A stretch of DNA of 64,000 nt, from NCBI RefSeq assembly GCF_001941945.1, contig NZ_CP015583.1:3800001-3864000 (forward strand), written 5' to 3'. A program made the translations under genes and the position numbers. The notes beneath the pieces were generated by a model. That model was not told the origin of the DNA. It worked only from the letters and a program-made list of their open reading frames with translations, and did no database searches. Source of the stretch: Roseomonas gilardii. Lineage in GTDB: Bacteria; Pseudomonadota; Alphaproteobacteria; Acetobacterales; Acetobacteraceae. Within the stretch, counting starts at the first letter, position 1. Every line of letters starts with the position of its first letter. Of this stretch, positions 28,392-36,776 are shown piece by piece.

Positions 28392-29573
28392 ATGCACCCT
28401 CCCGAACGCAAGCCTCTGGTCGCCCTCCTCCTTCTCGCCCTGGCGATGGCGGCCCCTTCCCTCCCGCATGCCGCCCGGGCGCAACAGCCGGGCGCCGCGC
28501 CCCCCGCCGTCACCGTTGCCCAGCCGCTGCGCCGGCAGGTCACCGAATGGGACGAGCATCTCGCCCGGCTGGAACCCTCCGCCCGCGTGGAGCTGCGTGC
28601 CCGGGTCTCTGGGCAGGTGGCGGCGGTGCATTTCCGCGACGGACAGGTGGTGCGGCAGGGCGACCTGCTCTTCACCCTCGACCAGCGGCCCTTCGGGATC
28701 GCGGTGGACAGCGCCCGGGCCGATCTGGCCCGCACCCAGGCCCAGGCGGTGCTGGCGCAGCAGGAGGTGGACCGCACCCTGCCGCTGATCAGCAGCCGCA
28801 TCGCCCCGGTGGCGCAGCTCGATGCCCGCCGTGCCGCCCTGGCCGAGGCCGTGGCGCAGCGCGACGCCGCCCAGGCCGCGCTCCGCAAGGCGCAGCTCGA
28901 CCTGGAATGGAGCGAGATCCGCGCCCCGATCGGCGGCCGCATCTCCGACCGGCGGGTGGATGCGGGCAACCTGGTGCAGTCGGGCGAGACGCTGCTGACC
29001 ACGATCCTGCAGATCGACCCGATCTACGCCGTCTTCGACGCGCCGGAATCCGACTATCTCCGCCTCGCCCGGCTGGCGCGCAGCGGCACGCGGCCCAGCG
29101 ACCAGCCCGCCCGCGCGGGCCAGGGCAACCCGGTGGAGATCCGCCTCGCCGACGAGGAGGACTGGGGGCGCCAGGGACGCATGGACTTCACCGACGTGGC
29201 GCTGGACCCGCGCAGCGGCACGGTGCGCGCCCGGGCGGTGCTGGCGAACCCGGACCTGTTCCTGACGCCCGGCGTCTTCGCCCGGCTGCGGCTGCGGACC
29301 GGTGCCTCGGACTCCCTGCTGCTGCCCGATGCCGCGGTGGCGGCGGACCAGGCCGAGCGCATGGTGCTGACCGTGGCGCAGGACGGCACGGTGGTGCCGA
29401 AGCCGGTCTCGCTCGGGCCCCTGGTGGACGGGCTGCGCGTGATCCGCAGCGGGCTGGCGGCGGAGGACCGGGTGGTGGTGGCGGGGCTGCACCTCGCCCG
29501 CCCCGGCAGCCGCGTCACCGCCGAGGCCGGGCGCATCGGCCCCGCCAACGCACAGCTCACGCAGGCGCAATAG
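28392..29573 (+). CDS. RND efflux membrane fusion protein (AcrA/MexA type)
   Basis: 393-residue periplasmic adaptor with an N-terminal export signal (about residues 1-33). The lipoyl-like half-motifs are LRARVSGQVAAVHFRDGQVV and SEIRAPIGGRISDRRVDAGN, flanking an alpha-hairpin coiled coil at about residues 100-165. A beta-barrel follows (DFTDVALDPRSGTVRARAV). It links the pump to an outer-membrane channel not encoded here. Good ribosome site AGGAG. Followed after 27 nt by the pump. Confidence 0.93.
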   Translation: MHPPERKPLVALLLLALAMAAPSLPHAARAQQPGAAPPAVTVAQPLRRQVTEWDEHLARLEPSARVELRARVSGQVAAVHFRDGQVVRQGDLLFTLDQRPFGIAVDSARADLARTQAQAVLAQQEVDRTLPLISSRIAPVAQLDARRAALAEAVAQRDAAQAALRKAQLDLEWSEIRAPIGGRISDRRVDAGNLVQSGETLLTTILQIDPIYAVFDAPESDYLRLARLARSGTRPSDQPARAGQGNPVEIRLADEEDWGRQGRMDFTDVALDPRSGTVRARAVLANPDLFLTPGVFARLRLRTGASDSLLLPDAAVAADQAERMVLTVAQDGTVVPKPVSLGPLVDGLRVIRSGLAAEDRVVVAGLHLARPGSRVTAEAGRIGPANAQLTQAQ

Positions 29574-29600
29574 CGCCACCCACGCCGCAGGAACCGCGCC

Positions 29601-32600
29601 ATGCGCTTCGCCCGCTTCTTCATCGACCGGCCGGTCTTCGCGGCGGTCATCTCCATCGCCATCACCCTGATCGGCGGCATCGCCCTGCTGCGCCTGCCGA
29701 TCAGCGAGTATCCCGACATCGCGCCCCCCACCGTGACGATCACGGCGAACTATCCCGGCGCCTCCGCCGCCACGGTGGCGGAGACCGTGGCCACGCCGAT
29801 CGAGCAGGAGGTGAACGGCGTAGAGGGGATGCTCTACCTGAACTCGCAATCCACGGGCGACGGCAAGCTGTCCATCAACGTGGTGTTCCGCCAGGGCACC
29901 GACGTGGATGCGGCGCAGGTGCTGGTGCAGAACCGCGTCGCCATCGCCGAGCCGCGCCTGCCGGAGGAGGTGCGGCGGCTGGGCCTCGTGGTGCGCAAGG
30001 CCTCGCCCGACCTGATGATGGTCGTGCACATGTACTCGCCGGACGGGTCGCGGGACCAGCAGTACGTCTCCAACTACGCCACGCTGAACGTGCGCGACCG
30101 GCTGGCGCGGCTGGACGGGATCGGCGACGTGCAGGTCTTCGGCGCGCGCGACTATTCCATGCGCGTCTGGCTCGATCCGGCCAAGGTGGCGGCGCGCGGG
30201 CTCACCGCCGGGGAGGTGGTGGAGGCGCTGCGCCGGGCCAACCTCCAGGTCGCGGCGGGCGGGCTGAACAAGCCGCCGACGGGCGATACCGGCACGGGCT
30301 TCGAGCTGAACATCCAGGCGCTGGGGCGCCTCGCCACGCCGGAACAGTTCGGCGAGATCGTGGTCGCCACCAATGCACGCGGCGCCCCGGTGCGGGTGCG
30401 CGACATCGCGCGGGTGGAGCTCGGCAGCCAGGACTATTCCGTTTCCGCCTATCTGGACAATGCGGTGGCGACGGCGATCCCGATCTACCAGCGGCCGGGC
30501 TCCAACGCGCTGGCCACCGCCGAGGCGGTGCGCCACACCATGGAGGAGCTGTCGCATTCCTTCCCGCCCGGCATCACCTATGGCGTGGTCTATGACACCA
30601 CGCGCTTCATCGAGCAGTCGATGGAGGCGGTGGTGCATACCTTCGGCGAGGCGGTGCTGCTGGTCGTGGTCGTGGTGGTGCTGTTCCTGCAGTCCTGGCG
30701 GGCGGCACTGATCCCGCTCCTGGCCATCCCCGTCTCGATCATCGGCACCTTCGCCGCCATGGCGGCGCTGGGCCTGTCGCTGAACACGCTCTCCATGTTC
30801 GGGCTGATCCTGGCCATCGGCATCGTGGTGGATGACGCCATCGTGGTGGTGGAGAACGTGGAGCGGCATCTGGCGCAGGGCGCCACGCCGCGCGACGCCG
30901 CCCGCCGCACCATGGACGAGGTGGGCATGGCGCTGGTCGCCATCGCCCTGGTGCTCTGCGCCGTCTTCGTGCCGACCGCCTTCATCTCGGGCATCGCCGG
31001 CGCCTTCTACGGCCAGTTCGCGGTGACCATCGCGGTGGCGACGCTGCTCTCGGCGCTGGTCTCGCTGACCCTCTCCCCCGCCCTGGCGGCACTGCTGCTG
31101 CGCCCGCACACGCATGAGGCACCGCGTGGACGGTTGTCCTGGATCGGGGCACCCTTCCGCTGGTTCTTCCAGGGGTTCAACCGGGTCTTCGACGCGCTGT
31201 CGATGGGCTATGGCGGGCTGACGCGGCGGCTGGTGCGGCTGCCGGTGATCCTGCTGCTGCTCTATGCCGGGCTGCTGCTGGCGACGGGGCAGATGGTGCG
31301 GACGACGCCGACCGGGCTGATCCCGCCGCTCGACCGCGGCTACCTGATCGCCGCCTTCCAGCTTCCGCCCGGCGCGGCGCTGGCACGCACCGACGCGGTG
31401 ATCCGCCGCGCCTCGGAGACGGTGCTGTCCGTGCCGGGGGTGGAGCATGCCATCGCCTTCACCGGCTTCGACGGCGCCACCTTCACCAACGCGCCGAACA
31501 CGGGCGTGATCTTCGTCGGGCTGAAGTCCTTCGAGGAGCGGGCAAAGGAGGGCGTCTCCTACGGCGCCCTCATCGGCCAGATCCAGGCGAAGCTGGCGCA
31601 GGACCGGGAGGCGCTGGCGCTGGTGATCCCGCCGCCCTCGGTGCCCGGCATCGGCACCGGCGGCGGGTTCAAGCTCTATGTGCAGGACCGGGCCGGGCGC
31701 GGGCCGAGGGCGCTGGAACAGGCGACCCAGGCGGTGCTGGCGGCAGCGCGGAAGCATGGCGAGGTCGGCTTCGCCTTCTCGCTCTTCAAAACCGCCACGC
31801 CCACCCTGCGCGCCGAGGTGGACCGCACCAAGGCGGAGATGCTGGGCGTGCCGCTGGACAAGGTGTCGGAGACGCTGTCGGTCTATCTCGGCTCGGCCTT
31901 CGTGAACGACTTCAACATCCTGGGCCGCACCTACCGCGTCACCGCCCAGGCCGAGGAGGCGCAGCGCCGCACGCCGCGCGACGTGGCGCTGCTGCGCACC
32001 CGCAACGCCGACGGGCAGATGGTGCCGATCGGCGCGCTGGCGAGCTTCCGGGACGACAGCGCGGCCTATCGCGTGCCGCGCTACAACCTCTATCCGGCGG
32101 CGGAGATCCAGGGCACGCCCGCGCCCGGCGCCTCCACCGGCCAGGCCATCGCCGCGATGCAGGCGGCGCTGGAGGAAGCCCTGCCGGACGGATTCTCCTA
32201 CGAATGGACGGAGCTGGCCCTGCAGGAGACGACGCAGGGCAACACCGCGCCGCTCGCCTTCGGGCTGGCCGTGGTCTTCGTCTTCCTGCTGCTGGCCGCC
32301 CTCTACGAAAGCTGGCTGCTGCCGCTGGCGGTGGTGCTGATCGCGCCGATGTCGGTGCTGGCGGCGCTGCTCGGCGTGGTCTGGCGCGGGCTGGACAACA
32401 ACGTGCTGGTGCAGGTCGGGCTGGTGGTGCTGGTCGGTCTGGCGGCCAAGAACGCCATCCTGATCGTGGAATTCGCCCGGGCCGCCGAACGCGACGGCAT
32501 GAGCCGCTGGCAGGCCGCGGAGGCGGCGGCGCGCACGCGGCTGCGGCCGATCCTGATGACATCGCTGGCCTTCATACTGGGCGTGCTGCCGCTGGCGGTG

Positions 32601-32774
32601 GCGACCGGCGCGGGTGCGGAGATCCGCCAGAGCCTGGGCACCGCGGTCTTCGCCGGCATGTTGGGGGTGACGCTGTTCGGCCTGCTCTTCACCCCGGTCT
32701 TCTATGTCGTCGCCAGCGCCATGGCGCGGCGCCAGGAGCGACGGGCGGCCGGCGCCGTGGCTCCGGCGGAATGA
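29601..32774 (+). CDS. RND multidrug efflux pump (HAE-1, AcrB/MexB type)
   Basis: 1057-residue inner-membrane proton antiporter. Begins MRFARFFIDRPVFAAVISI and carries the TM4 proton-relay pair Asp-Asp in GLILAIGIVVDDAIVVVENVE. Both large periplasmic loops are present, including FELNIQALGRLATPEQFGEI. The second transmembrane half has NNVLVQVGLVVLVGLAAKNAIL. Exports hydrophobic or amphiphilic compounds together with the adaptor. No outer-membrane factor gene follows, so it presumably shares a TolC/OprM encoded elsewhere. Confidence 0.95.
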   Translation: MRFARFFIDRPVFAAVISIAITLIGGIALLRLPISEYPDIAPPTVTITANYPGASAATVAETVATPIEQEVNGVEGMLYLNSQSTGDGKLSINVVFRQGTDVDAAQVLVQNRVAIAEPRLPEEVRRLGLVVRKASPDLMMVVHMYSPDGSRDQQYVSNYATLNVRDRLARLDGIGDVQVFGARDYSMRVWLDPAKVAARGLTAGEVVEALRRANLQVAAGGLNKPPTGDTGTGFELNIQALGRLATPEQFGEIVVATNARGAPVRVRDIARVELGSQDYSVSAYLDNAVATAIPIYQRPGSNALATAEAVRHTMEELSHSFPPGITYGVVYDTTRFIEQSMEAVVHTFGEAVLLVVVVVVLFLQSWRAALIPLLAIPVSIIGTFAAMAALGLSLNTLSMFGLILAIGIVVDDAIVVVENVERHLAQGATPRDAARRTMDEVGMALVAIALVLCAVFVPTAFISGIAGAFYGQFAVTIAVATLLSALVSLTLSPALAALLLRPHTHEAPRGRLSWIGAPFRWFFQGFNRVFDALSMGYGGLTRRLVRLPVILLLLYAGLLLATGQMVRTTPTGLIPPLDRGYLIAAFQLPPGAALARTDAVIRRASETVLSVPGVEHAIAFTGFDGATFTNAPNTGVIFVGLKSFEERAKEGVSYGALIGQIQAKLAQDREALALVIPPPSVPGIGTGGGFKLYVQDRAGRGPRALEQATQAVLAAARKHGEVGFAFSLFKTATPTLRAEVDRTKAEMLGVPLDKVSETLSVYLGSAFVNDFNILGRTYRVTAQAEEAQRRTPRDVALLRTRNADGQMVPIGALASFRDDSAAYRVPRYNLYPAAEIQGTPAPGASTGQAIAAMQAALEEALPDGFSYEWTELALQETTQGNTAPLAFGLAVVFVFLLLAALYESWLLPLAVVLIAPMSVLAALLGVVWRGLDNNVLVQVGLVVLVGLAAKNAILIVEFARAAERDGMSRWQAAEAAARTRLRPILMTSLAFILGVLPLAVATGAGAEIRQSLGTAVFAGMLGVTLFGLLFTPVFYVVASAMARRQERRAAGAVAPAE

Positions 32775-32779
32775 CCCGC

Positions 32780-32813
32780 TTCCGGCAGGCCCCTCCCCAG
32801 GAGCCTGCCGGAA
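32780..32813 (+). terminator. Hairpin after the RND operon
   Basis: TTCCGGCAGGC (32780-32790) pairs with GCCTGCCGGAA (32803-32813), 11 bp with a 12-nt loop, starting 5 nt past the pump stop. No T-run follows. Confidence 0.6.
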
Positions 32814-32899
32814 ATCGTGATCGCCCTCCCCCCCGGCGACCGTCTGGCGCAACACCGCCCCGCATGGGCAATGTCACGGAACGTGGCTGGAGCGTGACG

Positions 32900-33469
32900 A
32901 TGCTGAGACGGATTCTGGCGGTCCTCCCCGTCCTGTTCCTCTGCTCCGGCCCGATGCGGGCGGAGGCGGCGGTGCTGGACGGGGTGACCTTTCCCGACAC
33001 CCAGACGGTGGCCGGGCGCAGGCTGGTGCTGAACGGCACCGCGCTCCGCACCTATTCCATCCTGCGCGTGCATATCTACGTGGCTGCCCTCTATCTGGAG
33101 CGGCCTTCCTCCAACGCCTCGCAGATCCTGGGATCGGACCAGATGAAGATGGTCCAGTTCGTCTTCTCCCGGAACATCGACGCCCCCGATGCCCGCAAAT
33201 CCTGGGAGGAAGGGCTGGCCGCCAACTGCCGCGCCCCCTGCCGGTTGCAGCCGCAGGATGTGACCCGCTTCCTCGACGCTGTCCCGGCCGTGCACCAGGG
33301 GGAAAGCGGTTCCCTGCTCTTCACCCCGGACGGGCTGGACGTCTTCACGGATGGCCGCTTCATCGGCCGGATCACCGACCCGACCTTCTCGCGCGTCGTG
33401 CTGTCCACCTTCATCGGGCCGCAGAGCCTGTTGCCGGACGTCCGCAGCGGGCTGCTCGGGCAGCACTGA
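32900..33469 (+). CDS. Exported chalcone-isomerase-like protein
   Basis: 189 residues with a signal peptide (RRILAVLPVLFLCSGPMRAEA). The mature part has GVTFPDTQTVAGRRLVLNGTALRTYSILRVHIYVAALYLE split across the fold, followed by KMVQFVFSRNIDA and DGRFIGRITDPTFSRVVLSTFIG, the pattern of bacterial chalcone-isomerase-like periplasmic proteins. The family is widespread and its role is mostly unknown; it need not be an enzyme. The start at ATG 32900 puts the signal peptide at the N-terminus. Confidence 0.8.
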   Translation: MLRRILAVLPVLFLCSGPMRAEAAVLDGVTFPDTQTVAGRRLVLNGTALRTYSILRVHIYVAALYLERPSSNASQILGSDQMKMVQFVFSRNIDAPDARKSWEEGLAANCRAPCRLQPQDVTRFLDAVPAVHQGESGSLLFTPDGLDVFTDGRFIGRITDPTFSRVVLSTFIGPQSLLPDVRSGLLGQH

Positions 33470-33510
33470 CCTGCGCCGGTCCTGCCGGGAGGTTTCAGCC
33501 GGCCACCGGA

Positions 33511-33539
33511 ATGTCATCCGATCGTCATCCGAGTATCAC
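33511..33539 (+). promoter_or_regulatory. Triple Pho-box-like array upstream of the phosphonate ester hydrolase
   Basis: ATGTCAT-CCGA-TCGTCAT-CCGA-GTATCAC: three 7-mers on an exact 11-bp period (33511, 33522, 33533), with the first two sharing GTCATCCGA. Half-sites match the PhoB consensus CTGTCAT at 6, 5 and 4 positions or so. It ends 54 nt before the hydrolase start. A clear -10 is not obvious (GATTAA at 33558 is a candidate). Confidence 0.55.
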
Positions 33540-33593
33540 GGGCGCGTCGTGCAGGGCGATTAAGCCGCCCGCCGAACACGTTCGGATCGGCTC

Positions 33594-35126
33594 ATGGCGT
33601 CTCAGCGTAACGTCCTTCTCATCGTGGTGGACCAGTGGCGGGCGGATTTCATGCCCGTGCTGGGCGCGGATTTCCTGCGCACGCCGAATCTCGACCGGCT
33701 GTGCCGTGAGGGTGTCACCTTCCGCAACCATGTGACCACTGCCGTGCCCTGCGGCCCGGCCCGCGCCAGCCTGCTGACCGGCCTGTACCTGATGAACCAC
33801 CGGGCAGTGCAGAACACCGTGCCGCTCGACGCGCGCCACATGAACCTGGGCAAGGCGCTGCGCGGTGTGGGCTACGACCCGGCGCTGATCGGCTACACCA
33901 CCACCACGCCGGACCCGCGCGGCACCAGCCGCAACGACCCGCGCTTCTCCCTGCTGGGCGACCTGATGGAAGGCTTCCGCAGCGTCGGTGCCTTCGAGCC
34001 CTCGATGGACGGGTATTTCGGCTGGCTGGCGCAGAAGGGCTATGACCTGCCGCCGAACCGCGAGGATATCTGGCTGCCGGAAGGTATGGACGACGTGCCG
34101 GGGGCCACCGACCGTCCCAGCCGCATCCCGACCGAGCTCTCCGACACCGCCTATTTCACCGAGCGCGCCCTGACCTACATCAAGGGCCGCGGCGAGAAGC
34201 CCTGGTTCCTGCATCTCGGCTACTGGCGTCCGCACCCACCCTTCATCGCGCCGGAACCCTACAACCGCATGTACACGGCCGCGCAGATGCCGGCCCCGGT
34301 GCGCATGCCGCACTGGCGGGAGGAAGCGGCGCAGCACCCGCTGCTCGACTTCTATCTGCGCGGCGTGCAGCGGGGGTCCTTCTTCCACGGCGCCGGCGGC
34401 GCGGCGAACGAGATGGCCGAGGCGGAGATCCGCCAGATGCGCGCCACCTATGCCGGGCTGATCTCCGAGGTCGATGCCGCGCTGGGCGAGGTCTTCGCCC
34501 ATCTCGACGCCACGGACCAGTGGAAGGACACGCTGATCATCTTCACCTCCGACCATGGCGAGCAGCTCGGCGACCACTACCTGCTCGGCAAGATCGGCTT
34601 CCATGACGAGAGCTTCCGCATTCCCCTGGTGGTGGTAGACCCGGATGCGCCGGAACAGGCCGGCCGGATCGAGAGCGCCTTCACCGAAAGCGTGGACGTG
34701 CTGCCCAGCATCATCGACTGGCTGGGCGGCGAGGTGCCGCGCGCCTGCGACGGGCGCTCGCTCCTGCCTCTGCTGCGCGGCCGCCGGCCGGCCGACTGGC
34801 GCGAGCACCTCTTCTACGAATACGACTTCCGCGACGTGTACTACTCGCACCCCGAGGCGCCGCTGGGCCTCGGCATGGACGACTGCTCGCTCTGCGTCGT
34901 CCAGGACGAGCAGTGGAAATACGTGCATTTCGCGGCGCTCCCGCCCCTCCTCTTCAACCTGGAGGAGGATCCGAACCAGTTCGTGAACCTGGCCGACGAC
35001 CCGGCCCATGCCGGCATCGTGGCGGACTACGCGCAGCGCGCCCTGTCGCACCGCATGCGCCATGCCGAGCGCACCCTGACGCATTACCGATCCACGCCCC
35101 AGGGCCTGGAGGAGAGAAGCCGATGA
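33594..35126 (+). CDS. pehA: Phosphonate monoester hydrolase / phosphodiesterase (sulfatase superfamily)
   Basis: 510-residue enzyme of the alkaline-phosphatase superfamily, very close throughout to the Rhizobium leguminosarum and Burkholderia PMH/PehA enzymes as I know them (KNVLLIVVDQWRADF-type start, LYLMNHRAVQNTVPLD, DDCSLCVVQDEQWKYVHFAAL). Cys53 in the motif CGPAR would become formylglycine, the catalytic nucleophile. Metal ligands include Asp13 and Asp320-His321 in SDHGEQLGDH. PMHs split phosphonate monoesters and phosphodiesters, and promiscuously sulfate esters. No signal peptide, so cytoplasmic. The stop overlaps the next gene (ATGA); first gene of a seven-gene operon. Confidence 0.92.
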   Translation: MASQRNVLLIVVDQWRADFMPVLGADFLRTPNLDRLCREGVTFRNHVTTAVPCGPARASLLTGLYLMNHRAVQNTVPLDARHMNLGKALRGVGYDPALIGYTTTTPDPRGTSRNDPRFSLLGDLMEGFRSVGAFEPSMDGYFGWLAQKGYDLPPNREDIWLPEGMDDVPGATDRPSRIPTELSDTAYFTERALTYIKGRGEKPWFLHLGYWRPHPPFIAPEPYNRMYTAAQMPAPVRMPHWREEAAQHPLLDFYLRGVQRGSFFHGAGGAANEMAEAEIRQMRATYAGLISEVDAALGEVFAHLDATDQWKDTLIIFTSDHGEQLGDHYLLGKIGFHDESFRIPLVVVDPDAPEQAGRIESAFTESVDVLPSIIDWLGGEVPRACDGRSLLPLLRGRRPADWREHLFYEYDFRDVYYSHPEAPLGLGMDDCSLCVVQDEQWKYVHFAALPPLLFNLEEDPNQFVNLADDPAHAGIVADYAQRALSHRMRHAERTLTHYRSTPQGLEERSR

Positions 35127-36769
35127 TCCTGTCCCGCCGTTCCACGCTCCTCGGCGCCGCCGGCTTTGGCGCGGCCAGCCTGCCGCGCTTCGCGATCGCC
35201 CAATCCACCAGCACGGGCGACACGCGGCGCAGCATCGACATCGCCGTGCAGAAGATCAGCAACTCCAACACGCTGGAGGTGCTGCGCGAGCAGTCCAATG
35301 TCGGCGAGCGGATCTTCTTCTCCTCGATCTGGGAAGGGCTGATCGGCCGCGACTGGCTGGGCGAGCTGCGCGCCGTGCCGTTGCTGGCCACCGAATGGAA
35401 GCGGCTGAGTGACAGCGCGGTGGAGCTGAAGCTGCGCCCCGGCGTGCGCTTCCACAACGGCGACGAGATGACGGCCGAGGACGTCGCCTTCTCCTTCGGT
35501 CCCGAGCGCATGTTCGGCGACACGCCGGCCACGGCGCAGGGCCGCACCATCGCGGTGAAGGGCGAGGGCATCCCGACCCGCGCCGGCCGCGAGCTGCCGC
35601 CCGAGGTGCCCGCCGTCGCGCGCCGCGCCTGGCCGGCGCTGGAGCGTGTCGAGGTGGTGGACCGGTACACGGTCCGCTTCCACAACGCCTCGCCGGACGT
35701 GACGCTGGAGGGCCGCCTCGCCCGCTACGGCAGCGAGATCATCTCCCGCCGCGCCTATGTCGAGGCGCCGAGCTGGTTCGACTGGGCGCGCAAGCCCGTC
35801 ACCACCGGCCCCTACATGGTGGCCGACTTCAAGCCGGACCAGTCGCTGACGCTGGTGGCGCATGACGCCTACTGGGGCGGCCGCCCGCCGCTGAAGCAGA
35901 TCCGCTTCCTGGAGGTGCCGGAAGTCTCCGCCCGCATCAACGCGCTGCGCTCCGGCGAGGTGCAGTTCGCCTGCGACATCCCGCCCGACCAGATCCCGGG
36001 CATCGAGAGCAACGCGGCCTATGAGGTGCAGGGCGGCACCATCCTGAACCACCGCCTGACCGTCTTCGACAAGAACTTCCCGGCGCTCCAGGATGCCCGC
36101 GTCCGCCGCGCCTTCACCCATGCGATCGACCGTCAGGCGATCGTGGACAGCCTCTGGAGCGGCCGCACCGTGGTGCCGCGCGGGCTGCAGTGGGACTATT
36201 ACGGCGACATGTTCATCGCCGACTGGTCGGTGCCGAAATACGACCCGGCCGAGGCGAAGCGCCTGCTGAAGGAGGCGGGCTACAAGGGCGAGCCGATCCC
36301 CTACCGCCTGCTGAACAACTACTACACCAACCAGACCCCGACGGCGCAGGTGCTGGTGGAGATGTGGAACCAGGTCGGCCTGAACGTCCAGATCGAGATG
36401 AAGGAGAACTGGACCCAGATCTTGGAGCGCAGCCCGTCCCGCGCCGTGCGCGACTGGTCCAATTCCGCGCCCTTCAACGACCCGGTCTCCTCGCTGGTCG
36501 CGCAGCATGGGCCGAACGGGCAGCAGCAGCAGGTGGGCGAGTACAGCAACGAGGAGCTGAACCGGCTCTGCGTGGAGCTGGAGACCAGCACCGACCGTCC
36601 CCGCCGCAAGCAGGTCTTCCGCCGCCTGCTGGAGATCGCCGAGCGCGAGGACCCGGCCTATACGGTGCTGCACCAGAACGCGACCTTCACCGCCAAGCGG
36701 AAGGACATCCGGTGGAAGGCCGCGCCGGCCTTCGCCATGGAGTTCCGCGCCAACAACTGGTCGGCCTGA
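35123..36769 (+). CDS. Family 5 solute-binding protein, first of a tandem pair
   Basis: 548-residue periplasmic binding protein with a Tat-like signal (SRRSTLLGAAGFGAASLPRFAIAQ). A signature VQKISNSNTLEVLREQSNVG near the mature start is shared with the next gene and is unlike ordinary DppA. Family motifs KLRPGVRFHNGDEMTAEDV and TTGPYMVADFKPDQSLTLV are present. Translationally coupled to the phosphonate ester hydrolase upstream, which suggests that its ligand is the hydrolase substrate. An insertion (about residues 135-170) relative to the partner contains RAGRELPPEVPAV. Confidence 0.9.
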   Translation: MILSRRSTLLGAAGFGAASLPRFAIAQSTSTGDTRRSIDIAVQKISNSNTLEVLREQSNVGERIFFSSIWEGLIGRDWLGELRAVPLLATEWKRLSDSAVELKLRPGVRFHNGDEMTAEDVAFSFGPERMFGDTPATAQGRTIAVKGEGIPTRAGRELPPEVPAVARRAWPALERVEVVDRYTVRFHNASPDVTLEGRLARYGSEIISRRAYVEAPSWFDWARKPVTTGPYMVADFKPDQSLTLVAHDAYWGGRPPLKQIRFLEVPEVSARINALRSGEVQFACDIPPDQIPGIESNAAYEVQGGTILNHRLTVFDKNFPALQDARVRRAFTHAIDRQAIVDSLWSGRTVVPRGLQWDYYGDMFIADWSVPKYDPAEAKRLLKEAGYKGEPIPYRLLNNYYTNQTPTAQVLVEMWNQVGLNVQIEMKENWTQILERSPSRAVRDWSNSAPFNDPVSSLVAQHGPNGQQQQVGEYSNEELNRLCVELETSTDRPRRKQVFRRLLEIAEREDPAYTVLHQNATFTAKRKDIRWKAAPAFAMEFRANNWSA

Positions 36770-36776
36770 GGGAACC

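Noticed and set aside
28344-32855. Very long open frame (about 1500 codons) antisense to the RND operon
   Set aside because: High-GC shadow frame: histidine/arginine/glycine-rich with no domain logic, while the plus strand encodes two complete recognised proteins.
33594-35126. Choline sulfatase or ordinary arylsulfatase as identity of the hydrolase
   Set aside because: The CGPAR motif and the flanking NHVTT...LYLMNHRAVQNTVPLD and C-terminal blocks match PMH/PehA enzymes much better, although sulfate esters may be side substrates.
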